Assembly: GCF_026339955.1 (NCBI RefSeq)
Contig: NZ_JAPEPW010000002.1
Span: 496,001-560,000 of the forward strand
Source: Streptomyces sp. NBC_01549
GTDB taxonomy: Bacteria > Actinomycetota > Actinomycetes > Streptomycetales > Streptomycetaceae
DNA: 64,000 nucleotides
Direction of reading: 5' to 3'
Below are positions 54,313 through 62,220 of the stretch, piece after piece (the stretch's first letter is position 1; every line of letters begins with the position of its first letter). A model generated the notes under the pieces. It made no database searches, had not been told where the DNA came from, and saw only the letters and a list, made by a program, of their open reading frames with translations. The position numbers were made by a program, and so were the translations under genes.

Positions 54313-55058
54313 GCCAGCTCCTCCGTGACCTGCGGGTAGGGACGCATGTAGGCCTCGCCGTAGGTGGCGTGGGGCAGGCCGAGATTGGGGCCCGCGTTGC
54401 GCTTGAGCTGTACGCCGCGCCGCTTGCCGAGGTCGGTGTAGTACTCCCAGAGGTGCCGCTGGGCGGCCAGGCATTCCATGGCCTTGCGCTTGGTCTCCCA
54501 GACCGGGGTGATGTCGAGGAGGACCTCCGGCTTGAAGCCGCACATCTCCGGCTGGTGCGGCTCGAAGAAGAACACCGGCGGGGCTCCGATGACTTCGCCC
54601 TCGGCGGGGTAGCCGATGGCCTGCGCGAGGACGCGGGCGTCCAGGGCCAGGCGGGCGGCGGCCGGGTGGTCACCGTTGTAGGGGTCGTCGAGGGGGTGGG
54701 TCAGGACCACGTCGGGCTGGGTGTCGCGATAGATCCGTACGAGCTGGTCGGTCAGCTCCTGGGTCGCGAGCAGGGGGTAGTCGCCGGCGTCGAGGAATCG
54801 CACCTCTGCGCCCAGGGTCGAGGCCGCCGCCTCGGCCTCGGCGCGGCGTATCTCCTTGATCTCCTCCAGCGACTTGCCCTCGCGCCAGGCTTTGGCGGAC
54901 TCACCGCGCTCCCCGAAGGTGAGACACGCGATGGTCACCTTCTCTCCACGGGAGGCGGCCAGGGCGATGGCGCCCCCGGCCCGCCAGACGAAGTCCCCGG
55001 CGTGCGCGGTGATGACGCGTGTCGATCGTGGGGTGGTGGGCGCCTTGCCGTGCGTCAT
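54309..55058 (-). CDS. PIG-L-fold hydratase, GalB-like
   Basis: The 249-residue protein has the LmbE/PIG-L zinc fold: ITAHAGDFVWRAGGAIALAA (usually AHPDD), CLTFGERGESAKAWREGKSL, and VVLTHPLDDPYNGDHPAAAR. The AHAGDF variant is that of GalB, 4-oxalomesaconate hydratase, rather than of deacetylases. It makes 4-carboxy-4-hydroxy-2-oxoadipate, the substrate of the next gene's product. It starts 48 bases after the GntR gene. Confidence 0.85.
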   Translation of the reverse strand: MTHGKAPTTPRSTRVITAHAGDFVWRAGGAIALAASRGEKVTIACLTFGERGESAKAWREGKSLEEIKEIRRAEAEAAASTLGAEVRFLDAGDYPLLATQELTDQLVRIYRDTQPDVVLTHPLDDPYNGDHPAAARLALDARVLAQAIGYPAEGEVIGAPPVFFFEPHQPEMCGFKPEVLLDITPVWETKRKAMECLAAQRHLWEYYTDLGKRRGVQLKRNAGPNLGLPHATYGEAYMRPYPQVTEELA

Positions 55059-55106
55059 TGCTCAAATCTCCTTGGTGGACAGGCCGGTTGACCCACCCCG
55101 GCGACG

Positions 55107-55757
55107 TCATTGGCGCAGTGCGTCGATGACTCCCGCGAGGTGGGTACGGACGGCCGCTTCGGCCGCCTGCGGGTCCCGGGCCCTGATCGTCTCGATCATG
55201 GCCAGGTGCTCACTCAGGGACCGCTGGGGACGCCCCGGTCTCAGAGCGAGCTGGAAACGGTGGCGCACCAGCTGCCCGTTGAGCCGCTCCAGCAGCTCCA
55301 CGGCGACCTGCTGGCCGGAGAACTCCCTGATCCGGTCGTGCAGTTCGTGGTTGAGCTGGGAGTAGACCACCGGCTCGCCATTGGCGACCGCCTTCGACAT
55401 CGCCGTGCCCAGGTCGGTCAGCTGGTCCAGCTGGCCCTCGCTCGCCCCGACGGCCGCCTTGGCGGCGCAGAGGCCCTCCAGCACCATGCGGCATTCGGTG
55501 ATGGCCACCGCTTCCTCGACCGTCACCACCCGCACCCGCGAGCCGCGGTTGCGGATCCGCTCGACCAGTCCCTCCGACTCCAGCTCGATCAGCGCCGCCC
55601 GGACGCTGGCCCGCGTGACGCCGAACCGCTCGGCGAGTTCGTTCTCCACCAGCCGTTGAGCCGGTGCCATCTCGCCGTGCAGGATCGCCTGCCGCAGTTG
55701 CACCAGTGCGTGCTGCTTGGCCTGCTCGCCGGTGCCTGGGCCGGCTTCCTTCGGCAT
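55107..55757 (-). CDS. GntR/FadR-family (FCD) regulator of the ring-cleavage cluster
   Basis: The 216-residue regulator has an N-terminal winged helix (VENELAERFGVTRASVRAAL, IELESEGLVERIRNRGSRVR) and an FCD ligand domain (ITECRMVLEGLCAAKAAVGA, NHELHDRIREFSGQQVAVEL, SLSEHLAMIETIRARDPQAA) with the Asp/His metal residues. It leads the catabolic cluster on the same strand. A palindrome in front of it recurs 4.4 kb away within the cluster. It probably represses the operon until a pathway intermediate binds. Confidence 0.9.
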   Translation of the reverse strand: MPKEAGPGTGEQAKQHALVQLRQAILHGEMAPAQRLVENELAERFGVTRASVRAALIELESEGLVERIRNRGSRVRVVTVEEAVAITECRMVLEGLCAAKAAVGASEGQLDQLTDLGTAMSKAVANGEPVVYSQLNHELHDRIREFSGQQVAVELLERLNGQLVRHRFQLALRPGRPQRSLSEHLAMIETIRARDPQAAEAAVRTHLAGVIDALRQ

Positions 55758-55803
55758 CGCGCCCTCCCTGAGTGAGTGCCTGTCGAACCTAAATCCAGCC
55801 CAG

Positions 55804-55824
55804 CAAGATTGTCAACAATTTTGT
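55804..55824. promoter_or_regulatory. GntR-type operator in front of the regulator
   Basis: The palindrome ATTGTCAACAAT (55808-55819) lies about 50 bases upstream of the GntR start and 160 bases before the divergent gene. GATTGTCAACAATTTTG (55807-55823) is matched at the second site near 51391 with two changes, both in symmetric positions that keep the palindrome. FCD regulators commonly bind T-G-T-x-x-A-C-A cores. Binding is inferred. Confidence 0.7.
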
Positions 55825-55979
55825 TTCCCATGTTGCCGACATACTTCGCCGGCGCTCCGGTCGACAGGCGATCCGCGAGAAACGCATCTACGGTCGAGCA
55901 GGGGACGTTCAACCGAGACACGGATCCCCTTCCTCCGTCCGCCGATCCCCCTCAGGACACCAACAGGAGACGAACCGCC

Positions 55980-56312
55980 ATGGCCACAGCATCTGAAACT
56001 CCGGTACTGGACACCCTCGCCGCGATGACGGTCGACTCGATCGAGCGGTGCGGGCTGACCCAGGACACGTTCATGCTCACCCGCATCGCGGCCCTCGCCG
56101 CCTCGGACGCTCCGCCGATCTCCTACGTCGCCCACATCGACCCCGCCCTCCAGGCCGGCCTCACCGCCGACCAACTGCAGGACGTCCTGGTCGCCATCGC
56201 CCCCATCGTGGGCACCGCCCGTGTCATGACGGCAGCCGGGAACATCGCCAAAGCACTCGGCATCACGATCGCGGTCGCCGACGCCGAGGCGGAGAACCGG
56301 AGCCGCGCCTGA
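55980..56312 (+). CDS. Carboxymuconolactone-decarboxylase-family protein
   Basis: The 110-residue protein, with MTVDSIERCGLTQDTFMLTR and GLTADQLQDVLVAIAPIVGT, has the CMD/AhpD-like helical fold. The redox CxxC of AhpD is missing, and so is the CMD active His pattern, so the activity is unknown; small CMD proteins of this type act as subunits or oxidative-stress proteins. CAGGAG lies 13 bases before the ATG. It is divergent from the GntR gene and shares its control region, so it may belong to the same regulon. Confidence 0.8.
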   Translation: MATASETPVLDTLAAMTVDSIERCGLTQDTFMLTRIAALAASDAPPISYVAHIDPALQAGLTADQLQDVLVAIAPIVGTARVMTAAGNIAKALGITIAVADAEAENRSRA

Positions 56313-56329
56313 CGACGTCGTCCTGACCC

Positions 56330-56959
56330 TCACTCCAGGTAGAGGCTTCCGTCGTTGAAGCGGGCGTGGCTGAGGTCGTCGATGGTGGTGTCGACGTCGA
56401 GGCCGTGGCTGCGCGGGCCGACGCCGATCACCGCGCCGACGGCGGCTGCTCTGGCGGCCCTGATTCCGCTGGGCGCGTCCTCGAAGACGGTGCACTCGCA
56501 GGGGGCCAGGCCGAGCCGGGCGGCGCCGGTGAGATACCCCTCGGGTGCGGGCTTGCCGTGGGTGACGATGTCGGCGGTGACGAGGACCGGCGGGATCGCG
56601 AGGCCGGCGGCGGCCAGGCGGGCCGTGGCGAGGGCGGTGACACCCGAGGTGACCACGGCCCAGGTGCCGGGTGGCAACGAGGAGAGCATCCCCGCTGCTC
56701 CGGGCAGCGCGGTGACGTCGGCGGCCTCCTCGACCTCGTAGCGGTCGATGAGGGCGAGCGCGGCGGGGACCTGGTGGCTGGGCAGGAGGGCGGCGACCGT
56801 GTCGGCGGAGCGGCGGCCGTGGACCATGGCGGTGACCTCCGCGGGGTCGAGGCCGTACCTCTCCGCCCAGCGGCTCCAGGCTGACACCACACTGGCGTCG
56901 GAGTCGACCAGCACGCCGTCGGAGTCGAAGAGCAGCCCGCGGGTGACGATGACGGTCAT
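56330..56959 (-). CDS. HAD-family hydrolase (beta-phosphoglucomutase-like)
   Basis: The 209-residue HAD protein has motif I LLFDSDGVLVDSDASV (DxDG), a helical cap, motif II VVTSGVTALATARL, motif III Lys in THGKPAPEGYLTGA, and motif IV VFEDAPSGIRAARAAAVGAV. This is the sugar phosphatase/beta-phosphoglucomutase group. It starts four bases before the stop of the hydroxyacid dehydrogenase gene (ATGA), so the two are co-translated and may share a substrate, perhaps a sugar phosphate and its acid. Confidence 0.88.
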   Translation of the reverse strand: MTVIVTRGLLFDSDGVLVDSDASVVSAWSRWAERYGLDPAEVTAMVHGRRSADTVAALLPSHQVPAALALIDRYEVEEAADVTALPGAAGMLSSLPPGTWAVVTSGVTALATARLAAAGLAIPPVLVTADIVTHGKPAPEGYLTGAARLGLAPCECTVFEDAPSGIRAARAAAVGAVIGVGPRSHGLDVDTTIDDLSHARFNDGSLYLE

Positions 56960-58026
56960 GAGACGGGCCGGTTGCGGTAGCGGCCGACGAGCTCGCGGGC
57001 GGCGACCTGCATCCGCACCGGTGGCAGGCCCCGGGCGATGAGGGCGAGATCGTCGAGGACCATGCGGCCGATCTCGGTGAACGCCTGAGGGATGCCACCG
57101 GCCCGGTGCGCGGAGAGGACTAGGCCTTCAAGGCTCCGGGCGGGATGGTCGGCGGGGACGGGTTCCTCGGGCCAGACGTCGACACCGGCGAGGAAGCGGC
57201 CACCGCGTACGCGGTCGAGCAGGGCGTCGTAGTCCACGACCGCCGCCCGGCTGACCAGGATGAGGCGTGCGCCGGGCGGGACGGTGTCCAGTTCGGCCGG
57301 GCCGAGCAGGCGTTCGCTCTCGCCGGTGACGGTGGCGAGGACGAACAGGAACTGACTGGCGGCCAGGGTCTCGGCGAGGGAGGCCGGCAGGACGTCGTGC
57401 TCGCGCAGCACGGAGTCGGGCAGCCAGGGGTCGTAGACCCGGAGGGTGGGGGCGAACGGGACGAGCAGCCGGTGCAGTGCCCGTCCCAGGTTGCCGAAGC
57501 CGATCAGTCCCACGCTGGCGTGGCGCAGCAGGATGGAGTCTTCCGTGCCGGTGGAGACATAGGTCTCGCGGCCGGCGCGGAAGGCGCGGTCTTCGCGGCT
57601 GATGCCGCGGGCGAGGTCGAGCGCGAGTCCGAGGGCGTGTTCGGCGACCGCCTGGGCGTAGGCAGGACCGGCTCCCAGGACGTGTACGCCCTGTTCGTGG
57701 CACGTCTCGTAGTCGACGTTGGGGAAGAAGTTGCCCTCCACGTTGAGCAGCGCGCGCAGCTTGCCGGCTCGCCGAAGTCGTTCCCGGGGCAGGTCGGGCT
57801 GGCCGACGACGGCGAACGCGTCGGGAAGGCAGGCGTCGAGGGCGCTGTCCGGCTCGCCGTCGAGGTCGACGACGTGGAAGTCGGCGCGGAGCCGACGCAG
57901 CGTCTCCGGGGTGAAGATGCGCTCGGTCTTCTGCGGTGCGGGGCACAGGATCACCATCGGCCTGGCGCGCTCACCGGTCGCCGCTGCGGAGTCCTGTTGC
58001 CCCTGAATGGGTGGCAAAGCGTTCAC
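56956..58026 (-). CDS. D-2-hydroxyacid dehydrogenase family protein
   Basis: The 356-residue protein has the typical order: catalytic-domain strand, then AEHALGLALDLARGISREDR, the Rossmann motif SVGLIGFGNLGRALHRLLVP, VSRAAVVDYDALLDRVRGGR with the catalytic Arg, VDVWPEEPVPADHPARSLEG with the Glu, and LSAHRAGGIPQAFTE with the His. It would interconvert a 2-oxo acid and a D-2-hydroxyacid with NAD(P)H. GTG 58026 follows a strong GAGGAGAAAG. The first 24 residues are less conserved. It is coupled to the HAD gene. Confidence 0.88.
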   Translation of the reverse strand: MNALPPIQGQQDSAAATGERARPMVILCPAPQKTERIFTPETLRRLRADFHVVDLDGEPDSALDACLPDAFAVVGQPDLPRERLRRAGKLRALLNVEGNFFPNVDYETCHEQGVHVLGAGPAYAQAVAEHALGLALDLARGISREDRAFRAGRETYVSTGTEDSILLRHASVGLIGFGNLGRALHRLLVPFAPTLRVYDPWLPDSVLREHDVLPASLAETLAASQFLFVLATVTGESERLLGPAELDTVPPGARLILVSRAAVVDYDALLDRVRGGRFLAGVDVWPEEPVPADHPARSLEGLVLSAHRAGGIPQAFTEIGRMVLDDLALIARGLPPVRMQVAARELVGRYRNRPVS

Positions 58027-58309
58027 GGCTTTCTCCTCGGGGTGCACGACCCGGCCTTGGCATACGGAAAACGACAGTGCTGTGCGTGCGCGTCGAGGAT
58101 GACCCGTTTGAAATGGCCAGGCAACCGGGCCCTCGGAAAGCGGTGTCGGTGCGAGCAGAAGACGCTGGGAGCTCATCGGGGCCACTCTCGGTGACCGGGG
58201 AGTGTCACGCGGTGCGTGTGGGGCACCGCCACGCCGTATCAGCCGATCTCCGCATACGGCGACACCGGCCCCTGGCCACATGCCGTCGCCCCCCCCATCA
58301 CGGACGACG

Positions 58310-58416
58310 GGATCCGCATCGCCCGCGCTCAGGGCGGAGACGTCAGCGCATCATCTCCTGGGCCGGGTAAGGGCGCGAGGTTCACTCAGCGGATACCGAA
58401 GGCGTCGGTGGCCTGA
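58310..58416 (+). pseudogene. C-terminal scrap of a sensor histidine kinase
   Basis: One frame reads GIRIARAQGGDVSASSPGPG, then KGARFTQRIPKASVA and stops. This copies the end of a HATPase domain (L-IARAHGGDV-ASS-PG-GARFTLRLP). Upstream the frame loses similarity within a few residues and the rest of the kinase is absent. Confidence 0.65.
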
Positions 58417-58764
58417 GGAGAGGATCGTCGAGGATCCACCCCGGGGCATGCCAACTCGACGTCGGATCCGCTTCCTTGGGTGGGTCGAGCCGGCCGCGCG
58501 TCGTGCGCCGTGCGGGCCGAAGACGACGGCCGGGACCGCTGTGACCAGCCTCGACCTGGGCGGGCGTCAGTCGCTCAACGCCAAAAGGAAGTAAAGGCAG
58601 TTACCCATGGCGCCACCGCCCACTTCGCGTGCCCCTGGGGCCCACCCGCTCCGCTTGACTTCAATGTACCCACATGCGTAGGTTGGGTACGGGTTGAACA
58701 GAAAACAGACGTTTTGGCTGGTGAGAAGACGAACAATCTCAACATCCCGACCGACTACATCCCG

Positions 58765-58788
58765 ACCGACGACAAACCGGTCGTCGGT
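58765..58788 (+). terminator. Hairpin in the long intergenic region
   Basis: ACCGACGAC (58765-58773) pairs perfectly with GTCGTCGGT (58780-58788) across a six-base loop. The preceding bases repeat CATCCCGACCGAC twice. It could terminate an unidentified small transcript, since a 30-residue open stretch (GEKTNNLNIPTDYIPTDD) ends within the right arm. Confidence 0.35.
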
Positions 58789-59014
58789 TAACAGACGGAC
58801 GGGCACCCCACCACGGGGTTCGCTGCACTCAGCAGCCCAGGTGGGTCCGATGCCGCGCGTTCAGCGCGTGATTCGGCGATGGCGAATCCCGTCACCTTCA
58901 AGGCCGATGTACCGGACCCTTTCGCGAACGTTTTAGCGCCTTACTACTGGTGCCGACGTCACCGCGGCCGTGCAGCGCTAGCACCTGTCTACGCTCCCGG
59001 GAAGGGAAAGCACC

Positions 59015-59446
59015 ATGCGGATCATCACCTCAAGGACGTTCCGGCTGTTCGGCAGCCTGTTCGCCGCTCTGGCCCTGGCATTCGGCACAGCCGGCATCGC
59101 CAGCGCAACCAGCTCCCACTCGGATCACTCGTCCGATTACTCCTACAGCAACTGGGACAACGACCACGGCGGCGGCGGCGACCACGGCGGTGGCGGCTAC
59201 GGCGGCGGCGGCGACCACGGCGGTGGCGGCTACGGCGGCGGCGGCCACGGCGGTGGCGGCTACGGCGGCGGCGGCCACGGCGGTGGCGGCTACGGCGGCG
59301 GCGGCCACGGCGGTGGCGGCTACGGTGGCGGCGGTCACGGCGGCGGTGGCGGCGGCCACGGCGGCGGCGGTCACGGCGGCGGTGGCGGCGGCCACGGCGG
59401 CGGCGGTGGCGGCGGTCACGGCGGCGGCGGTGGCGGTGGGCACTGA
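59015..59446 (+). CDS. Secreted glycine/histidine-rich repeat protein
   Basis: The 143-residue protein begins MRIITSRTFRLFGSLFAALA and has a signal peptide ending near GIASA. A short Ser/Asp/His/Tyr segment follows, and from about residue 50 it consists almost entirely of GGGG blocks separated by H, DH or Y, in ten-residue repeats (HGGGGYGGGG). The mature protein has only four kinds of residue over its last 90. Such proteins may bind metals through His or form a flexible matrix; function is unknown. AAGGGAAAG precedes ATG 59015. The family was not recognised. Confidence 0.7.
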   Translation: MRIITSRTFRLFGSLFAALALAFGTAGIASATSSHSDHSSDYSYSNWDNDHGGGGDHGGGGYGGGGDHGGGGYGGGGHGGGGYGGGGHGGGGYGGGGHGGGGYGGGGHGGGGGGHGGGGHGGGGGGHGGGGGGGHGGGGGGGH

Positions 59447-59515
59447 CCCCAGTGGTCACGCCTGACACCTGAAGATTGACGACCCGTCATCTCGCCACAA
59501 CCGGCTGGTCTTCTG

Positions 59516-59553
59516 CAGCGGTCCCGTGTCGCACCAGCGACACGGGACCGCTG
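59516..59553 (+). terminator. Perfect 17-bp hairpin terminator
   Basis: Arms 59516-59532 and 59537-59553 are perfectly complementary (CAGCGGTCCCGTGTCGC and its reverse complement) around a four-base loop ACCA. It lies 70 bases after the Gly-rich gene and before the convergent LysR gene end. It is the strongest terminator in the window. Confidence 0.8.
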
Positions 59554-59672
59554 GCGTGCGTCTGCACGACCTGCGCCGGCGGTCGTCCACGGTCCCGGTA
59601 CCGTCGCGACAGAACCGATCGGGGGCGTGATGATGTCCGGTGCACGGCGCACCCGACGCGCACCGGGGCCGA

Positions 59673-60533
59673 CTACACGGCTCGGCGATAAAGCTCCGTC
59701 AGCAGTTCGATGGCGGCCGAGGCGGCGGGGTGCGGATCGTCCCGCCACCAGGCGAGTCGCACCGCGACGGGCTCGGCGTCGCGCACCGGCCGGTAGACGA
59801 CGCCGGGACGCGGGTACTGGTGTGCGGTGGACTCGGCCGTCATGCCCACACAGCGGCCCGTGGAGATCTCGGTGAGCCATTCGTCGACATCGTGCGTGTC
59901 CCTGGTCGCCGGTCGCGAGTCGGGCGGAAACAGCTCCGTCGTGGTGGTGCCGGTCCTGCGGTCGATCAACAGGACACGTCCGCCGAAGTCGGTGAGTCGC
60001 ACCGAGCGGCGCCCGGCCAGCGGATCGTCGGCGGCCATGGCGCACAACCGCCGTTCCAGCCCCACGATCGCGGAGTCGAACCGCCGGTCGTCCAGCGGTC
60101 TGCGCACCACGGCCGCGTCGCAGGCCCCCTCGGCCAGGCCGGCGGTGGCGGAGTTGACCCGGACAAGCCGCAGCTCCGTCTCGGGGTGCGCTCGCGCCCA
60201 GTCGCGCTGAAACGCCAGGGTGTGACGGCCGAGCGCGGACCAGGCGTACCCGATCCGCAGCGAGACGCGCCCCGACGTGGCTTCCTGGACCAGGTCGGCC
60301 ACCTCGCCGAGTACCCGCCGGGCATGCGCAAGCACACGCAGCCCCGTCGCCGTCGGAGTGACCTCGCGGGAGGTGCGCCGCAGCAGCCGCACCCCGAGGG
60401 CGCGTTCGAGCGAGGCCAGCGTGCGGGACACGGCGGCCTGGGAGACACCGAGCGCCATGGCGGCGTCGGTGAACGTGCCCTCGTCGACGATCGCGACCAG
60501 ACAGCGCAACTGCCGCAGCTCCACATCCATCAC
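59673..60533 (-). CDS. LysR-family transcriptional regulator
   Basis: The 286-residue regulator has the N-terminal HTH (ELRQLRCLVAIVDEGTFTDA, AMALGVSQAAVSRTLASLER) and a substrate-binding domain (SLRIGYAWSALGRHTLAFQR, then TGRCVGMTAESTAHQYPRPG). It is divergent from the EamA-type exporter with only 65 bases between starts, so it very likely regulates that gene. The family usually senses the transported or related compound. Confidence 0.92.
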   Translation of the reverse strand: MMDVELRQLRCLVAIVDEGTFTDAAMALGVSQAAVSRTLASLERALGVRLLRRTSREVTPTATGLRVLAHARRVLGEVADLVQEATSGRVSLRIGYAWSALGRHTLAFQRDWARAHPETELRLVRVNSATAGLAEGACDAAVVRRPLDDRRFDSAIVGLERRLCAMAADDPLAGRRSVRLTDFGGRVLLIDRRTGTTTTELFPPDSRPATRDTHDVDEWLTEISTGRCVGMTAESTAHQYPRPGVVYRPVRDAEPVAVRLAWWRDDPHPAASAAIELLTELYRRAV

Positions 60534-60598
60534 TCAAGCGTATAGATCGATCGGTTGATGCATTTTGCGCAAGTGCCCCGGCCGCCCAGCATCGAGAC

Positions 60599-61513
60599 AT
60601 GTACGCAGCCTCCGCCCGCCCGGTAGAAACCGCGCGTCGCGCTCCCTCGCCGCCCACGACCGCGAAGCCCGGCGGCACGCGCCCGGCCGGCGTGGTCACC
60701 ATGGTCGCCAGCGGCCTGTCCAACCAGACCGGTGCCGCGATCGGCTCCCTGGCCTTCCCCGTCCTCGGCCCCGTCGGCGTGGTCGCCGTACGCCAGTACG
60801 TCGCCGCGGTCGTCCTGTTGGCCGTGGGCCGCCCCCGGCTGCGGACGTTCACCCGGAGACAGTGGTGGCCGGTCGTGCTGCTCGCGCTGGTGTTCGGGGC
60901 CATGAACCTGTCCCTTTACACCGCGATCGACCGCATCGGACTGGGGCTGGCGGTGACCCTTGAGTTCCTCGGCCCGCTCTGCATCGGGCTGGCCGCGTCC
61001 CGCCGCCGGGTGGACGCGTGCTGTGCGGTGATCGCCACGGCGGGGGTCGTCACGCTGATGCGTCCGCGCCCCTCCGCGGACCTCCTCGGAATGGGCCTGG
61101 GACTGCTGGCCGCCGCCTGCTGGGCGTCGTACATCCTGCTCAACCGCACCGTCGGCCGCCGCATCCCCTGCGCGGCGGGGTCCGCTGCCGCCGCCGGGCT
61201 CTCCGCCGTGCTGTTCCTGCCGGCCGGCGTCGCCGTCGCCGTCCGGCATCCTCCGACGCCGACGGCGGTCGGCTGTGCCGTGGCCGCCGGTGTGCTGTCC
61301 TCAGCGGTGCCCTACCTCGCGGACCTGTTCACCCTGCGCCGTGTCCCGGCCCCGGCTTTCGGCCTCTTCATGAGCGTCAATCCCGTCCTCGCCGGTCTGG
61401 TCGGGTGGGTCACCCTCGGCCAGGGCCTGGACTGGACGGAGTGGGCGGCCATCAGCGCCGTCGTCGCGGCCAACGCGCTCAGCATCCTCGCTTCACGAGG
61501 TGGACAAAGTTGA
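60599..61513 (+). CDS. EamA/DMT-family exporter (RhtA-like)
   Basis: The 304-residue protein has ten hydrophobic segments in two EamA repeats: IGSLAFPVLGPVGVVAVRQY, VFGAMNLSLYTAIDRIGLGL, and ACWASYILLNRTVGRRIP in the second half. The order is that of RhtA-like threonine/homoserine exporters. A 30-residue basic N-terminus precedes the first helix. The ATG at 60599 has no ribosome site, and transcription may start at or near it. The divergent LysR gene is the likely regulator. Confidence 0.88.
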   Translation: MYAASARPVETARRAPSPPTTAKPGGTRPAGVVTMVASGLSNQTGAAIGSLAFPVLGPVGVVAVRQYVAAVVLLAVGRPRLRTFTRRQWWPVVLLALVFGAMNLSLYTAIDRIGLGLAVTLEFLGPLCIGLAASRRRVDACCAVIATAGVVTLMRPRPSADLLGMGLGLLAAACWASYILLNRTVGRRIPCAAGSAAAAGLSAVLFLPAGVAVAVRHPPTPTAVGCAVAAGVLSSAVPYLADLFTLRRVPAPAFGLFMSVNPVLAGLVGWVTLGQGLDWTEWAAISAVVAANALSILASRGGQS

Positions 61514-61722
61514 CGGACACGTCACGGACCTGACGGACCTCTGAGCCACGACCCTCTCCAGAAGAACGTTTCGGCGAAAACGCCAGACCACGCCACCCCT
61601 TCCGCCGCATAGAAATAGCTACCAGCATGAACACGCCGGGGGGGCGCCCGGGTGCGGGATCCATATCCGAGTGCGCCGCTCCACGCCTGGTCAGACGGCC
61701 TGCGAATGCTCTGGAGTTGTCC

Positions 61723-62190
61723 ATGCCGGATGTGATGTGGATGCAAGGTGTCGAGTGGCTCGCGGCAGCCGCCTCGGACCCCCGGGCCTGCAAGCGGGAG
61801 TGGGATCAGGGGGCGGGGACCGTGCTCATGGAGGCCGGTCGGTTCTGGGACCTGCTCAGCGTTCCCGAGCAACTCGGTCTGCTTGCCCTGGACATCCTGT
61901 GGGACGACCCGCTGTGCGCCCCTGGACCCACCTTGGTGGACACCACGGCCCGGAGAGTGGGCTTCTTCCTGCCGCCGGACCCGGCCAGCCGCTGGGTCGG
62001 ATCCGGACTCCGCCACTCGGGAAAGGGCTCGTGGGTCGCCGTACCACCGCCGTACCGCTCCGCGCGGTCCCTGGAGTGGCTCATTCCGCCCGACGGGACC
62101 GGGGCCCTGCATGCCGCCGTCCCCCTGGAACTCGCGTTGCAGCGGGCCAACGGGACGCTCGCCGTCCTGGCACCACCGCCCGGAGGGTGA
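61723..62190 (+). CDS. Hypothetical protein, 155 residues
   Basis: The product begins MPDVMWMQGVEWLAAAASDP and has the segments GTVLMEAGRFWDLLSVPEQL and RRVGFFLPPDPASRWVGSGL. It resembles a group of actinomycete proteins containing an LPAG-x-x-WD-like motif followed by a V-FF-PP strand, of unknown role. No membrane segment is seen. ATG 61723 has GGAG eight bases upstream; an ATG at 61627 would add 32 residues without a ribosome site. Confidence 0.6.
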   Translation: MPDVMWMQGVEWLAAAASDPRACKREWDQGAGTVLMEAGRFWDLLSVPEQLGLLALDILWDDPLCAPGPTLVDTTARRVGFFLPPDPASRWVGSGLRHSGKGSWVAVPPPYRSARSLEWLIPPDGTGALHAAVPLELALQRANGTLAVLAPPPGG

Positions 62191-62220
62191 CCCTCGCTCC
62201 GCGGCAGCGCGCGGAGGGGT

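Larger units (their letters stand above)
58027..59014. other. Long non-coding stretch with a gene scrap
   Basis: Nearly one kilobase contains no full gene. It has a histidine-kinase C-terminal fragment near 58310, a nine-base hairpin at 58765, an inverted repeat GTACCC/GGGTAC at 58666-58690, and an AT-rich region 58690-58790 unlike the flanks. The last part should hold the promoter of the Gly-rich protein gene. Confidence 0.4.

Noticed and set aside
59015..59468. Ala/Thr/Val-rich frames on both strands of the Gly-rich repeat gene
   Set aside because: Frame-shifted readings of the same repeats; only the Gly/His frame has a signal peptide and ribosome site.
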